From the NCBI GenBank assembly GCA_012516015.1, contig JAAYXG010000645.1:1-11276 (forward strand): a stretch of 11,276 nt of DNA. Direction: 5' to 3'. The stretch is from Lysobacteraceae bacterium. Lineage in GTDB: Bacteria > Pseudomonadota > Gammaproteobacteria > Steroidobacterales > Steroidobacteraceae. Of the stretch, positions 1 through 6,669 are shown one piece after another. Below the pieces are notes generated by a model that was given only the letters and a program-made list of their open reading frames with translations, was not told the DNA's origin and did no database searches. Numbering within the stretch: position 1 is the stretch's first letter; the number at the start of each line of letters is the position of its first letter. The translations under genes and the position numbers were made by a program.

Positions 1-1
1 A

Positions 2-577
2 GCGAGCCGGGCGCTCGACTATTTGGAAACCGATCCGGACGTCGATGCGAAGAGGGTCGGGATCGAAGGCCACTCGCGATTCGGCAAGGCCGTGCTCGTG
101 ACGATGGCTGACGATCCGCGCTTTGCGATCGCGTACGTGAGCTCATCGGGCGCCGCTGGCGCCAAGCCGCATCGCCGCAACTTCGGCGAGCTCGTGGAGA
201 ACACCGCAAGTGCCTACGCGTATCACTGGCTCGCAGGAAACTATCTCAAGTACGCTGGACCGCTTACGTGGGACGACTTGCCGGTCGATTCGCACGAACT
301 CATCGCGCTCGCCGCGCCGCGCCCCATTTTCATCGGGGCGGGCGCTGTCGAGGAAGGAGACGGATGGGTCGATCCCAAGGGCATGTTCATCGCAGCGGTT
401 GCGGCGGGTCCCGTGTACAGACTCCTCGGGAAACGAGATCTCGGCACGAGCGAATTCCCTTCGATCGGAACCGCGCTGATCGACGGCGACATCGCGTATC
501 GGCAGCACGAAGGCGGACACACGCCGGGTCCGAACTGGCCGACCTTCTTGGAGTTCGCAGCGCGCTACTTCGAATGA
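2..577 (+). CDS. CE15 glucuronoyl-esterase-like hydrolase, C-terminal part
   Basis: This is the 3' end of an alpha/beta-hydrolase gene. The frame is open from base 2, so the start lies left of the window and about 191 residues are visible. The nucleophile elbow GHSRFGK (Ser codon 74-76) matches the G-C/H-S-R-x-G-K signature of carbohydrate esterase family 15. These enzymes cleave ester bonds between glucuronoxylan 4-O-methyl-glucuronate and lignin alcohols. Other CE15-like stretches are RALDYLE before the elbow, the block VDSHELIALAAPRP, WVDPKG, PVYRLLGK, and a late GGHTPGPNW whose His (codon 518-520) is the likely catalytic base. The position after the beta-strand where fungal enzymes carry the acid Glu reads SSSGAAG here. 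The acid is therefore probably the Asp of WVDPKG or a nearby Glu, as in many bacterial members; this is inference. The gene converges on the methyltransferase gene. Related acetyl-xylan-esterase-like hydrolases are the alternative. The family call is fairly secure; the substrate is not shown. Confidence 0.85.
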   Translation, partial: ASRALDYLETDPDVDAKRVGIEGHSRFGKAVLVTMADDPRFAIAYVSSSGAAGAKPHRRNFGELVENTASAYAYHWLAGNYLKYAGPLTWDDLPVDSHELIALAAPRPIFIGAGAVEEGDGWVDPKGMFIAAVAAGPVYRLLGKRDLGTSEFPSIGTALIDGDIAYRQHEGGHTPGPNWPTFLEFAARYFE

Positions 578-631
578 CTCGATTCGCGCGCCGCGATCGG
601 GCATCGAGCGCCGTGCGTCAGCGTCGCTGAC
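578..631. terminator. Short hairpins between two convergent genes (possible weak terminators)
   Basis: The 40-base gap between the two converging stop codons holds CTCGAT (578-583) and its complement ATCGAG (603-608). A tight hairpin, GTCAGC-GTC-GCTGAC (617-631), overlaps the methyltransferase stop codon. Neither is followed by a T-tract, so an intrinsic terminator is not demonstrated. A termination role is guessed only from the position between convergent genes. Confidence 0.25.
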
Positions 632-1481
632 CGACGTACGTAACAGGCTTGCCGTCGACGCGACCAGTGAGGCGAATGCGATCGTCTTCGACTTGGCCCT
701 TGAAGGTCCGCGGCGCGTTGTTCGCGTCCACGAGCGTGAGCTGAATGTCCGCGCCGCGCAGCGTCGCATCCTGCACGGAAGGCGCTCCATTGCCGGACGC
801 GCTCGCCTTGATCTCCTGGAACTCTTGTTCGAACGTGACCTCGAACGTTCGCTCGCCGCCTTCTTCGCGGAAGGTCCACTTGCCTTTGACGTCCGCAGGT
901 ACGATCCATAGATAGCCGCGCGAGTAGCTGCCTTCCGGATCGATGTGCTCATCCGGGCTCCAGTCGCCCATCTTGAATGAATTCGACACGACCCGCGTAC
1001 CGGGCTTCATCTTGAGGATGCGGGGACGCAGCTTCATGTTGAGATCGGACAATAGATACATCGTCACGACCGTCGCATCGCTGAAGTCGGTTTCGAAGAT
1101 GTCTGCCTCCTTGATCGTGACTTTGTCTTCGAGACCCTCGGCGCGAACGTAGCACTGGGCAAGCTTCACCATTTGCGGGTTGTATTCGAGACCCATGGCG
1201 CGCGCGCCGAAATGCTTTGCGGCTGCAATGGGAATTCGGCCGTCTCCAGAGCCCAGATCGACGACATAGTCATCCGCCGCGACCTTCGCCGCTTTGAGCA
1301 TCGCCATGACGAGGTCTTCCTGAGTCGGTACCCAGATGACATCCTTGCCCGCTTGCCCGCTGCGCGGGGAGAACTCCCGTTCGCATTGCTCCCGCTGCGC
1401 TGCGTCGGCCCAAGCGCCGGAGGCGAAGAGCAGCGAAATGACTGTGAGCAACGCGGTCAAAGATCGAAATGCGCGCAGCAT
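618..1481 (-). CDS. Exported class I SAM-dependent methyltransferase-like protein
   Basis: The protein has 287 residues. The start is ATG at 1481, chosen because a near-perfect AGGAGGAG lies 7 bases upstream (1489-1496); an upstream in-frame TTG at 1514 has no such support. Residues 1-25 form a signal peptide (hydrophobic core LTALLTVISLLFA, AWA cleavage site before DA). The Rossmann-type methyltransferase core follows: motif I VVDLGSGDGRIP at 73-84 (SAM glycine loop), acidic residue E99 in GLEYN (expected ribose contact), KEADIFE at 124-130, and TVVTMYLLSDLN at 137-148. Residues from about 196 to 287 form a beta-rich extension. SAM is normally cytoplasmic, so a methyltransferase fold behind an export signal is odd. 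It may be a degenerate binding protein, or the N-terminus may act as a membrane anchor. It lies 60 bases downstream of the glycoside hydrolase gene on the same strand, probably as the last gene of that operon. The acceptor substrate cannot be told. Confidence 0.85.
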   Translation of the reverse strand: MLRAFRSLTALLTVISLLFASGAWADAAQREQCEREFSPRSGQAGKDVIWVPTQEDLVMAMLKAAKVAADDYVVDLGSGDGRIPIAAAKHFGARAMGLEYNPQMVKLAQCYVRAEGLEDKVTIKEADIFETDFSDATVVTMYLLSDLNMKLRPRILKMKPGTRVVSNSFKMGDWSPDEHIDPEGSYSRGYLWIVPADVKGKWTFREEGGERTFEVTFEQEFQEIKASASGNGAPSVQDATLRGADIQLTLVDANNAPRTFKGQVEDDRIRLTGRVDGKPVTYVGQRR

Positions 1482-1488
1482 GGGTAAG

Positions 1489-1496
1489 CTCCTCCT
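1489..1496 (-). promoter_or_regulatory. Strong Shine-Dalgarno of the methyltransferase gene
   Basis: AGGAGGAG lies 7 bases before the ATG at 1481. It fixes the start at that codon rather than at the upstream in-frame TTG. It also shows that this last gene can be translated independently of the hydrolase upstream. Confidence 0.8.
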
Positions 1497-1541
1497 ACAT
1501 ACATTCGCGTGCAACGAATCGGGTGGAACGATGGTTCCTGA

Positions 1542-3800
1542 TCAGGGCAGCGGCTTGATCCCCTCGACCTTCACGACCCACTTGCCGTCCTTCGGAAAGC
1601 CGGGCGCATGGCCTTCGCTGCCGTCCCAGCCTGCCGCCATCAACGCGGTCGCGAGCAGGAGACTGCCGTTCGAGGGGAAGTACGTTTCGGCGGCTCTGCG
1701 ATAACCGGGACCATCCGTCCCGACATTCATCGAGCTCGTGGGTACGGCATGCTCGGCGTGCGCATCGAGGTGGACGCGAGGCGTCATGCCCGTTCGGCCG
1801 AACTGATTGTTCTTAGCATCGAAGAACAGAAAATCGATGGCCTTGTCGGGCTCGCCGAGACGCGCCGCTGTCATTGCGATCATCGGGAAGTCCCAGCCCC
1901 ACGTTTGACGCAGATCCCAATGCGCTTCGACGGCGCGCAAGGTTCGGCGCATCGCGGCTGCATCGACCGTCTCGCCGGGCAATAATCCGAGCGCGGCAAG
2001 GAAGGATGGATGATCCCGATTCCAACACGCGGGCGCGGTGTGCCCGTTCGAGCAGGCAGGGCTACGAGCTTGTTGCCACTGTTCCGGAAACGATTCGGCG
2101 GCGAGATAGAGTCCATCGCGCTGCGGAAGAGGAGCGCGCGCTTCGATCACGCGATCCCATTCGGCATTGCGCCCGAGACCCAAGCGCTCGCGCCACGCCT
2201 GTGCGGTCTGCAAGCCGAAGCGGTAGTACTCGAGCTCGAACGTCGGGTTGAACGTCGTGAGCGGCGGGAAGACTTCTTGTGCGGGAATGATCGGCGGTCC
2301 GAGCACGTACTCGCCGCGGTTCTCGTCGAAATGCATGATCGAGGCGAGCAGGTCCGCCGTCTCGAACACGACATCGCGATAACGCATCAGCGTCTCTCGC
2401 GTGGGTCGATCGCGATAGATGAGCTCGGCGAGATAAATCGGATGCGGCTGCTGCCACAGGATAAAAGGATTCACGGTGCTCGGGCTTTCGCGGCCCTCCG
2501 GCCCGACCATCTTGGGCCACCACGCCCCTTTGACGCCCTGAGCGCGAGCGCGCTCCTTCGCTCGAGGGAGGTGTTCGAGATACCAGGGCATGCTGCGCTC
2601 GAGCAGCTCGGTGCGTCCCCACGCTGCGAAATGAGCGGCGTGCCACAAATGCATTTCCAGATGGAACTTGCCGTTCCAGCTATTCGAAAACAGCCCTTCT
2701 TCCTGGGGCGGCACGGTGCCGGCCGCGTTGAGCGCCATCAAGTACTGCGATTGCACGATGCGCCGCTCGAGCTCGTTCGCACGCGGATCCGTGCTGCCGG
2801 AAAGGTCGATCGCGCCGCCGCCTTCCCAGTAGCGCGCCCAGTGCGCCGCGACGGCGTCGCGCGCCTCCGCGGGGCTCGGGAAGGTGGTCGGCTGCGCTGA
2901 CTGCGAGAACGACACGAGATAAGTCAGCGTGCGCGTCTTCGCTTTCGGCGTGAGCCGATAGTGGTGTCGACCGACGCGTGCGCTCGCAATGTCTACATCC
3001 GCGCTTGCCCTGACGTAATAGCGCGTCGCATCGAGCTCACGCGCGAAGGCGATTTCGCGCGGCCGCGCCTCGGTCATCGTCGTGCGGTGTCGGTCGGGAT
3101 GATCCCAATCCGCCGGGTTGGGATTGAGCTGCGCGGCGACGCCGGGGAACTTGAGGTCGACGGCCAAGCGGCGCTCCTCGAGCAGCTCCGAAGTCAACGT
3201 CACGATGAGCATGTCGAGCTGCGGATGGACGCGTGTCTCGACGGCGACCTCGCGTCCTTCGAACGTGAAGCGGCTCGTCAGCGTACCGCTCCACATGTCG
3301 AGCCGCTGGTGCGTATCGGAGAGGTCCGAGAACGCCGCCGGCGCGCCCGACTTCGATAGGAGATGCAAGGATACGCGTCCGAGCGAGAAACGGTGAGGAT
3401 TCTCGCGCAGCCAAGCGATCGCGGGTTTCTCGGTTTGCGACCAATCCGCGAGGTATGCATAGCGGCGCGTTTGGCCGCGCACGTCGATGGGTACGAGCGC
3501 ATCTTCCAATGTGTAGCCGCGCGGATTGGGGAAGCTGTGCCACGCCCACTGAGCCTGGGTCATCAGCGGTACGAGCGACGAGTATTCGGACTCGAACGTT
3601 TGCAGACCGGTGATATCGACCGTGAACGCGATATCGCCGTTGCCGACCATGATCGGCGAAGATGGATCGATCGTCGTGAAGCTCGGGTTGTGCCGCGTGA
3701 CCAGCGCGCGGCGATCGATGCGCGCCTCGTCCGCATGGACGCTCGAGAAGCAGAAGAGGGCGAGTGTCGCCAGCACCGCGATCGGCGTTCTACGGTCCAT
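1542..3800 (-). CDS. Exported six-hairpin glycoside hydrolase-like protein
   Basis: The protein has 752 residues and starts at ATG 3800 with only a weak ribosome binding site. A signal peptide spans about 1-23 (VLATLALFCFSS, then VHA before DEARI). Residues about 30-300 are beta-rich, with an opening SSPIMVGNGDIAFTVDITG and WAWHSFPN, like the N-terminal beta-sandwich of GH65/GH95/GH78-type enzymes. Residues about 335-725 look like an (alpha/alpha)6 barrel: SNSWNGKFHLEMHLWHAAHF (373-391), FNPTFELEYYRFGL (517-530), WGWDFPM (634-640) and TYFPSNGSLLLATALM (706-721). Candidate catalytic acids are E382, E509, E522 and E524; this is inference from conservation-like context only. The protein probably acts in the periplasm or at the surface on an oligosaccharide. 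It lies 45 bases after the barrel gene and 60 before the methyltransferase, all on one strand, and a CE15-like esterase gene is adjacent. The fold is fairly secure; family number and substrate are not. Confidence 0.82.
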   Translation of the reverse strand: MDRRTPIAVLATLALFCFSSVHADEARIDRRALVTRHNPSFTTIDPSSPIMVGNGDIAFTVDITGLQTFESEYSSLVPLMTQAQWAWHSFPNPRGYTLEDALVPIDVRGQTRRYAYLADWSQTEKPAIAWLRENPHRFSLGRVSLHLLSKSGAPAAFSDLSDTHQRLDMWSGTLTSRFTFEGREVAVETRVHPQLDMLIVTLTSELLEERRLAVDLKFPGVAAQLNPNPADWDHPDRHRTTMTEARPREIAFARELDATRYYVRASADVDIASARVGRHHYRLTPKAKTRTLTYLVSFSQSAQPTTFPSPAEARDAVAAHWARYWEGGGAIDLSGSTDPRANELERRIVQSQYLMALNAAGTVPPQEEGLFSNSWNGKFHLEMHLWHAAHFAAWGRTELLERSMPWYLEHLPRAKERARAQGVKGAWWPKMVGPEGRESPSTVNPFILWQQPHPIYLAELIYRDRPTRETLMRYRDVVFETADLLASIMHFDENRGEYVLGPPIIPAQEVFPPLTTFNPTFELEYYRFGLQTAQAWRERLGLGRNAEWDRVIEARAPLPQRDGLYLAAESFPEQWQQARSPACSNGHTAPACWNRDHPSFLAALGLLPGETVDAAAMRRTLRAVEAHWDLRQTWGWDFPMIAMTAARLGEPDKAIDFLFFDAKNNQFGRTGMTPRVHLDAHAEHAVPTSSMNVGTDGPGYRRAAETYFPSNGSLLLATALMAAGWDGSEGHAPGFPKDGKWVVKVEGIKPLP

Positions 3801-3845
3801 GCAGACAGTCTAACGTGCCTGCCGCCGCCTGTTGGCACTGCGCGC

Positions 3846-4670
3846 TCAGCGATACTGCCGATCTCTCACGAGCAACGGCACGCGCTTGCCGAAGTAGTAG
3901 GTCAGCCCGAGCGTGATCGTCCGAGTGCCCGGCTCCGCATCCGTTTTTGCGTAGCTGAGCTGAACGCCGAAGCCGTCGCCCAAGAACTGCGGCTGGTGCT
4001 CGAGGCTGAGGCCGTAGGTATCCTCTTCGTATAGATCGCTGCCATAGAGGGATAGCCGCAGGCTCTCGAGCGGATACCAGCTTCCGGTGATCGTCGTCGT
4101 TTCGATTTCCGGTGCGTCGTCCAAGCTCAGCGTCGTGTGTGATGCGCCGATCGTGAAGCTGCGCCAATAGAGCTCGACGTCGAAGCGAACGCGATCGCTG
4201 TCGAGCGAATCCTTGCCGTGCGGAAGGAAGAATGAGGTCTCCGAGCAATCCGAGCCGAGGCGACCGATGCCGTAGCTGACACCGATGCGTCCGAGGGTCG
4301 GACGACGCGCGAAGAGGGACACCTCGCCGCCGAGGTGATCGAAATTGCACGACGGACGGATGCCCGACAAGGTGCCATCTTCGTTTTCGACGACCTCGCG
4401 GGTCCGTACGCGGCTCTCGGAGTAACCCGCTTCCATCGACGCACCGAAGAACGAGCCGAGCGGCAGTGTGCCGCGTAGGTTCAATCCCAACGTGCCGTTG
4501 GAAGTACTTCCGGACGTGTCGCTGTCGATGCTCTCGACGCCGGCCTCGAAGTTGAGCGTATCGACGGCGCGCGTTTGGGCGGCCGTCGTCACGCTCCATG
4601 ACGCGAGCAGCAGAGCGCTGAGCGATGCAACGGCGGTAGAGGTTCTCGATGTCATGGTGCGTGAGCTCAC
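3846..4670 (-). CDS. Predicted outer-membrane beta-barrel protein
   Basis: The protein has 274 residues if it starts at GTG 4670, whose codon overlaps the stop of the lipoprotein gene by four bases (GTGA). ATG at 4655 (269 residues) is an equally good alternative, and neither has a clear Shine-Dalgarno. A signal peptide ends near residue 31 (LSALLLASWSVTTAA before QTRAVD). The rest is a run of alternating amphipathic strands rich in Gly, Ser, Tyr and Asp: LGLNLRGTLPLGSFFGASME, VRFDVELYWRSFTIGASHT, LRLSLYGSDL, YGLSLEHQPQF, FGVQLSYAKTD and RTITLGLTYYF. This suggests a porin-like barrel of perhaps 8-12 strands. Two cysteines (C108 and C142) could form a loop disulphide. The last strand, TITLGLTYYF, is a good BAM beta-signal but is followed by a 14-residue basic tail rather than ending the protein. 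No family is recognised. The overlap with the lipoprotein suggests translational coupling and a joint surface role. Confidence 0.72.
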   Translation of the reverse strand: MSSRTMTSRTSTAVASLSALLLASWSVTTAAQTRAVDTLNFEAGVESIDSDTSGSTSNGTLGLNLRGTLPLGSFFGASMEAGYSESRVRTREVVENEDGTLSGIRPSCNFDHLGGEVSLFARRPTLGRIGVSYGIGRLGSDCSETSFFLPHGKDSLDSDRVRFDVELYWRSFTIGASHTTLSLDDAPEIETTTITGSWYPLESLRLSLYGSDLYEEDTYGLSLEHQPQFLGDGFGVQLSYAKTDAEPGTRTITLGLTYYFGKRVPLLVRDRQYR

Positions 4671-6301
4671 AGATCGGGCGTCGGCTGCACGATCAATTGC
4701 GTGCTGCCGGCGATGAACAACGTGTTGCCGTCGGGGCTGATCGTCATTCGAGGATTCGCTCCCGGATCTCCGGCCAATGCGATGGGGCTGCCGAGCGCGG
4801 AGTAAGCGCCGCCGTTCTGAGACTCGGAGATGTCGAATACCCGCAGCGCGCCGGCATCCGAATCGTACGTGTAGGCGCGGCTTCCGTCGGCATTGAGCGT
4901 CGCGGCGACGGACGTGGAGGGCAGCGTCCCGAAGAGCGAGAAACCGGCTCCATAAACGTTCGTGCCATTGAGTATGGCGCGTGAGCCGGTGCGGTTTACG
5001 ACCGGGGGTACCGCGTTCTGCGTCAACCTCACGGGCGTCGTGTCGAACTGAGCGCTGGAAACGTTGAACAGTAAGACGACCGGCGCCGTCGTCGTTTCCG
5101 ACGTGCCTTGAATGAAAACCAGCGGCGTACCTACCCCCGCCGCGGCGGGCGTCGCGTTGTTCATCACCACGTCGAGCTGCGCGAGCGTGCCCTGTCGTCC
5201 GGAGTAGAGGTAGAGCGGTGAGTTCTCCGATTCCGCTCGGCCGGTCGTGATGAGCGCGCGATCGTCGTTCGTCACGGCCAAGCCCTTAAGGGATGTACCG
5301 CTCGGTAGCGAAGGCGCTGCGAGCGGTTCGTCGGCGGCAAGGCTGACCGGGTCGACCGGTACGAGGGCAGTTCCCGTGAGGGCGAGGATACGATCCCCGC
5401 GCGTAGACAACGCCATATCCTGCAGATCAGCCAACGCGGCGGTCGATGGCGCCGACCAAGCGGCCCCATCGTGTGCGTAACGGATGAGGGTTCCGCCACT
5501 CGCATCCGTGGCGAGAAGGATCGCGCGGCGCTCGGCGTCGTAGAGCAGCTCGCGCACCGAGGGTCCGGCGACCGGATAGGCCAGCGCCTGCGCCGGGTAG
5601 TCGGTCGGCTCGACGACGACGAGCGTCGCCTGAGATTGCAGGGAGCCTTGATGTGCGGAGCTGTCCACCTGCACTTCGTACGTTCCCGCGGGCAGTGCGG
5701 GGTAGTTCACTCGGAGCTCTTGATCGCTAAGCAGCACGAACTCCGTCGCTTGCGTGTCGTTGAAGCGCACGCCTTGCGTGGGGAACGCTGCAAATCCAAC
5801 TCCGCGAATGATGGCCGTGTTGGCGACATTTGCCGTACCGACGTACGGCGCGATCGAGAGAATGACAGGCGAGATCTGATAGTTGATGGTGATTCGTTGC
5901 GTATTGCCCGCGGCAAGCGACGTGCAAGCGGCGTCCGCGCAGAAATAGCCGGTCACGGCGATGTTGCCGCTAAAGACGCCCGAACCGAGCGTTGCGGGAG
6001 ATTCCGGCTCGACCGTGATCTGTGCCGTCCTGCCGGAAACCGTGGACGTGACATTGGCGATGCCTACGCCCGTATGGATGACCGCGAGATGGGCGACGCT
6101 GTCGCCGAAGGTCGCCGTGATCGTCTGCGCAGCGGGCGTCGCTGCATCCGGCGCATCGGCCGTGAAGCTGATCGAATCGGCGGACACGCTCGTCTGCGTG
6201 GACCGCCCGTCGTCGCCGCCGTCACCGCTGCTGCTGCACGCGGACAACAAAAAAATCGACAACACGCCCGCTACACGGCGCGCACCGAACACATGATGCA
6301 C
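4667..6301 (-). CDS. Lipoprotein with Ig-like/IPT-TIG and propeller-like regions
   Basis: The protein has 544 residues from GTG 6301, chosen because AAGG lies 8 bases upstream. A TTG at 6316 would add five residues but lacks a ribosome binding site. The lipobox LLSAC puts the lipidated Cys at 22, followed by a Ser/Gly/Asp linker; no Asp follows the Cys directly, so outer-membrane sorting is plausible. Residues about 40-140 resemble an Ig-like module with a cysteine pair (C121 and C126 in YFCADAACTSL). Residues about 145-232 look like an IPT/TIG domain (PVILSIAPYVGTANVANTAI, then GVGF and PAGTYEVQV). The C-terminal 300 residues carry short repeats of propeller type: MALSTRGDRILALTG, GLAVTNDDRALITTG, ATLNADGSRAYTYD and MTISPDGNTLFIAG. 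Such proteins usually bind ligands or partners; none is identifiable. It is the first gene of the leftward group and is coupled to the barrel gene. Domain assignments are from eye only. Confidence 0.78.
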   Translation of the reverse strand: MHHVFGARRVAGVLSIFLLSACSSSGDGGDDGRSTQTSVSADSISFTADAPDAATPAAQTITATFGDSVAHLAVIHTGVGIANVTSTVSGRTAQITVEPESPATLGSGVFSGNIAVTGYFCADAACTSLAAGNTQRITINYQISPVILSIAPYVGTANVANTAIIRGVGFAAFPTQGVRFNDTQATEFVLLSDQELRVNYPALPAGTYEVQVDSSAHQGSLQSQATLVVVEPTDYPAQALAYPVAGPSVRELLYDAERRAILLATDASGGTLIRYAHDGAAWSAPSTAALADLQDMALSTRGDRILALTGTALVPVDPVSLAADEPLAAPSLPSGTSLKGLAVTNDDRALITTGRAESENSPLYLYSGRQGTLAQLDVVMNNATPAAAGVGTPLVFIQGTSETTTAPVVLLFNVSSAQFDTTPVRLTQNAVPPVVNRTGSRAILNGTNVYGAGFSLFGTLPSTSVAATLNADGSRAYTYDSDAGALRVFDISESQNGGAYSALGSPIALAGDPGANPRMTISPDGNTLFIAGSTQLIVQPTPDL

Positions 6302-6587
6302 TTTTGTTACCTTCAATCTGTGGCGACCAACGATCTCGCGAACCGGCGGATGCTGGTCTCGACCGAACGTTTCGACGAGGTGTCGATGCAGTCGCTGCCC
6401 CTTGTTCCGCCTGAGCTCAGCCGCCTGCTGGGCGATTTCCTCGCTTTTTCGAGGCCGGTCGAGTGCTGTATTTCCCCACGCAAGCGAGGGTGCTGCGATC
6501 GTACGCCGCGAAGCTTAACACAAGCTGTAGCGGGCCCTGGGATGGGCTCTGCGATGTTGCGGAGATGGCGAAGAATGGGAAGCTGAG
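6302..6587. other. Non-coding leader upstream of the lipoprotein operon
   Basis: No convincing gene lies here. An open rightward frame (6350-6586) continues a shadow of the lipoprotein gene and has no ribosome binding site. Two small hairpins are visible, CCTCG/CGAGG around CTTTTT (6439-6454) and AGCTT/AAGCT around AACAC (6512-6526). The promoter of the leftward lipoprotein-barrel-hydrolase-methyltransferase group should lie here, but I cannot pick convincing -35/-10 boxes. Confidence 0.45.
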
Positions 6588-6661
6588 GGTTGACCGTTGA
6601 CGTTCACGGAGGAGGAAGCCCCTCCCTTCTGACCGTCAACAGTCACCGTCAACTGTCAACC
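6588..6661. repeat. 74-base palindromic element made of GTTGAC units
   Basis: The outer arms GGTTGACCGTTGACG (6588-6602) and CGTCAACTGTCAACC (6647-6661) pair at 14 of 15 positions. Each arm carries near-tandem heptads (TTGACCG, TTGACGT on the left; GTCAACA, GTCACC, GTCAACT, GTCAACC on the right). The middle contains GGAGG (6607-6611 region) facing CCTCC (6620-6624 region). The element ends 8 bases from the stop codon of the CBS-domain gene. Its transcript would fold into a long stem and could terminate or stabilise that mRNA. The modular inverted structure looks like an interspersed REP/MITE-type repeat. Copy number cannot be seen from one window. Confidence 0.7.
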
Positions 6662-6669
6662 TGACCGGA

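Noticed and set aside
1482..1514. An eleven-residue N-terminal extension of the methyltransferase from a TTG
   Set aside because: The strong AGGAGGAG at 1489-1496 lies within it and points to ATG 1481, which also gives a normal signal peptide.
1525..1538. GGAAC-GATG-GTTCC hairpin between the hydrolase and methyltransferase genes, as a terminator
   Set aside because: The stem is only five bases with no T-tract, and the two genes are close and on the same strand, so read-through is more likely.
2010..2900. A 296-codon rightward open frame
   Set aside because: It is antisense to the glycoside hydrolase, whose signal peptide, motifs and codon pattern are convincing.
3801..3830. AGACTGTCT palindrome just before the hydrolase ATG, as an operator
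   Set aside because: A nine-base palindrome inside a 45-base operon gap is weak evidence and no promoter is visible beside it.
5471..6586. A 371-codon rightward open frame, running from inside the lipoprotein gene into the non-coding stretch
   Set aside because: It is antisense to a gene with a lipobox and domain structure, its product is Arg-rich and low in pattern, and it has no ribosome binding site. The end part (6350-6586) alone also lacks one.
6588..6661. A CRISPR-like array from the repeated GTTGAC units
   Set aside because: The units are only 6-7 bases long, sit in inverted arms, and have no spacers or cas genes nearby.
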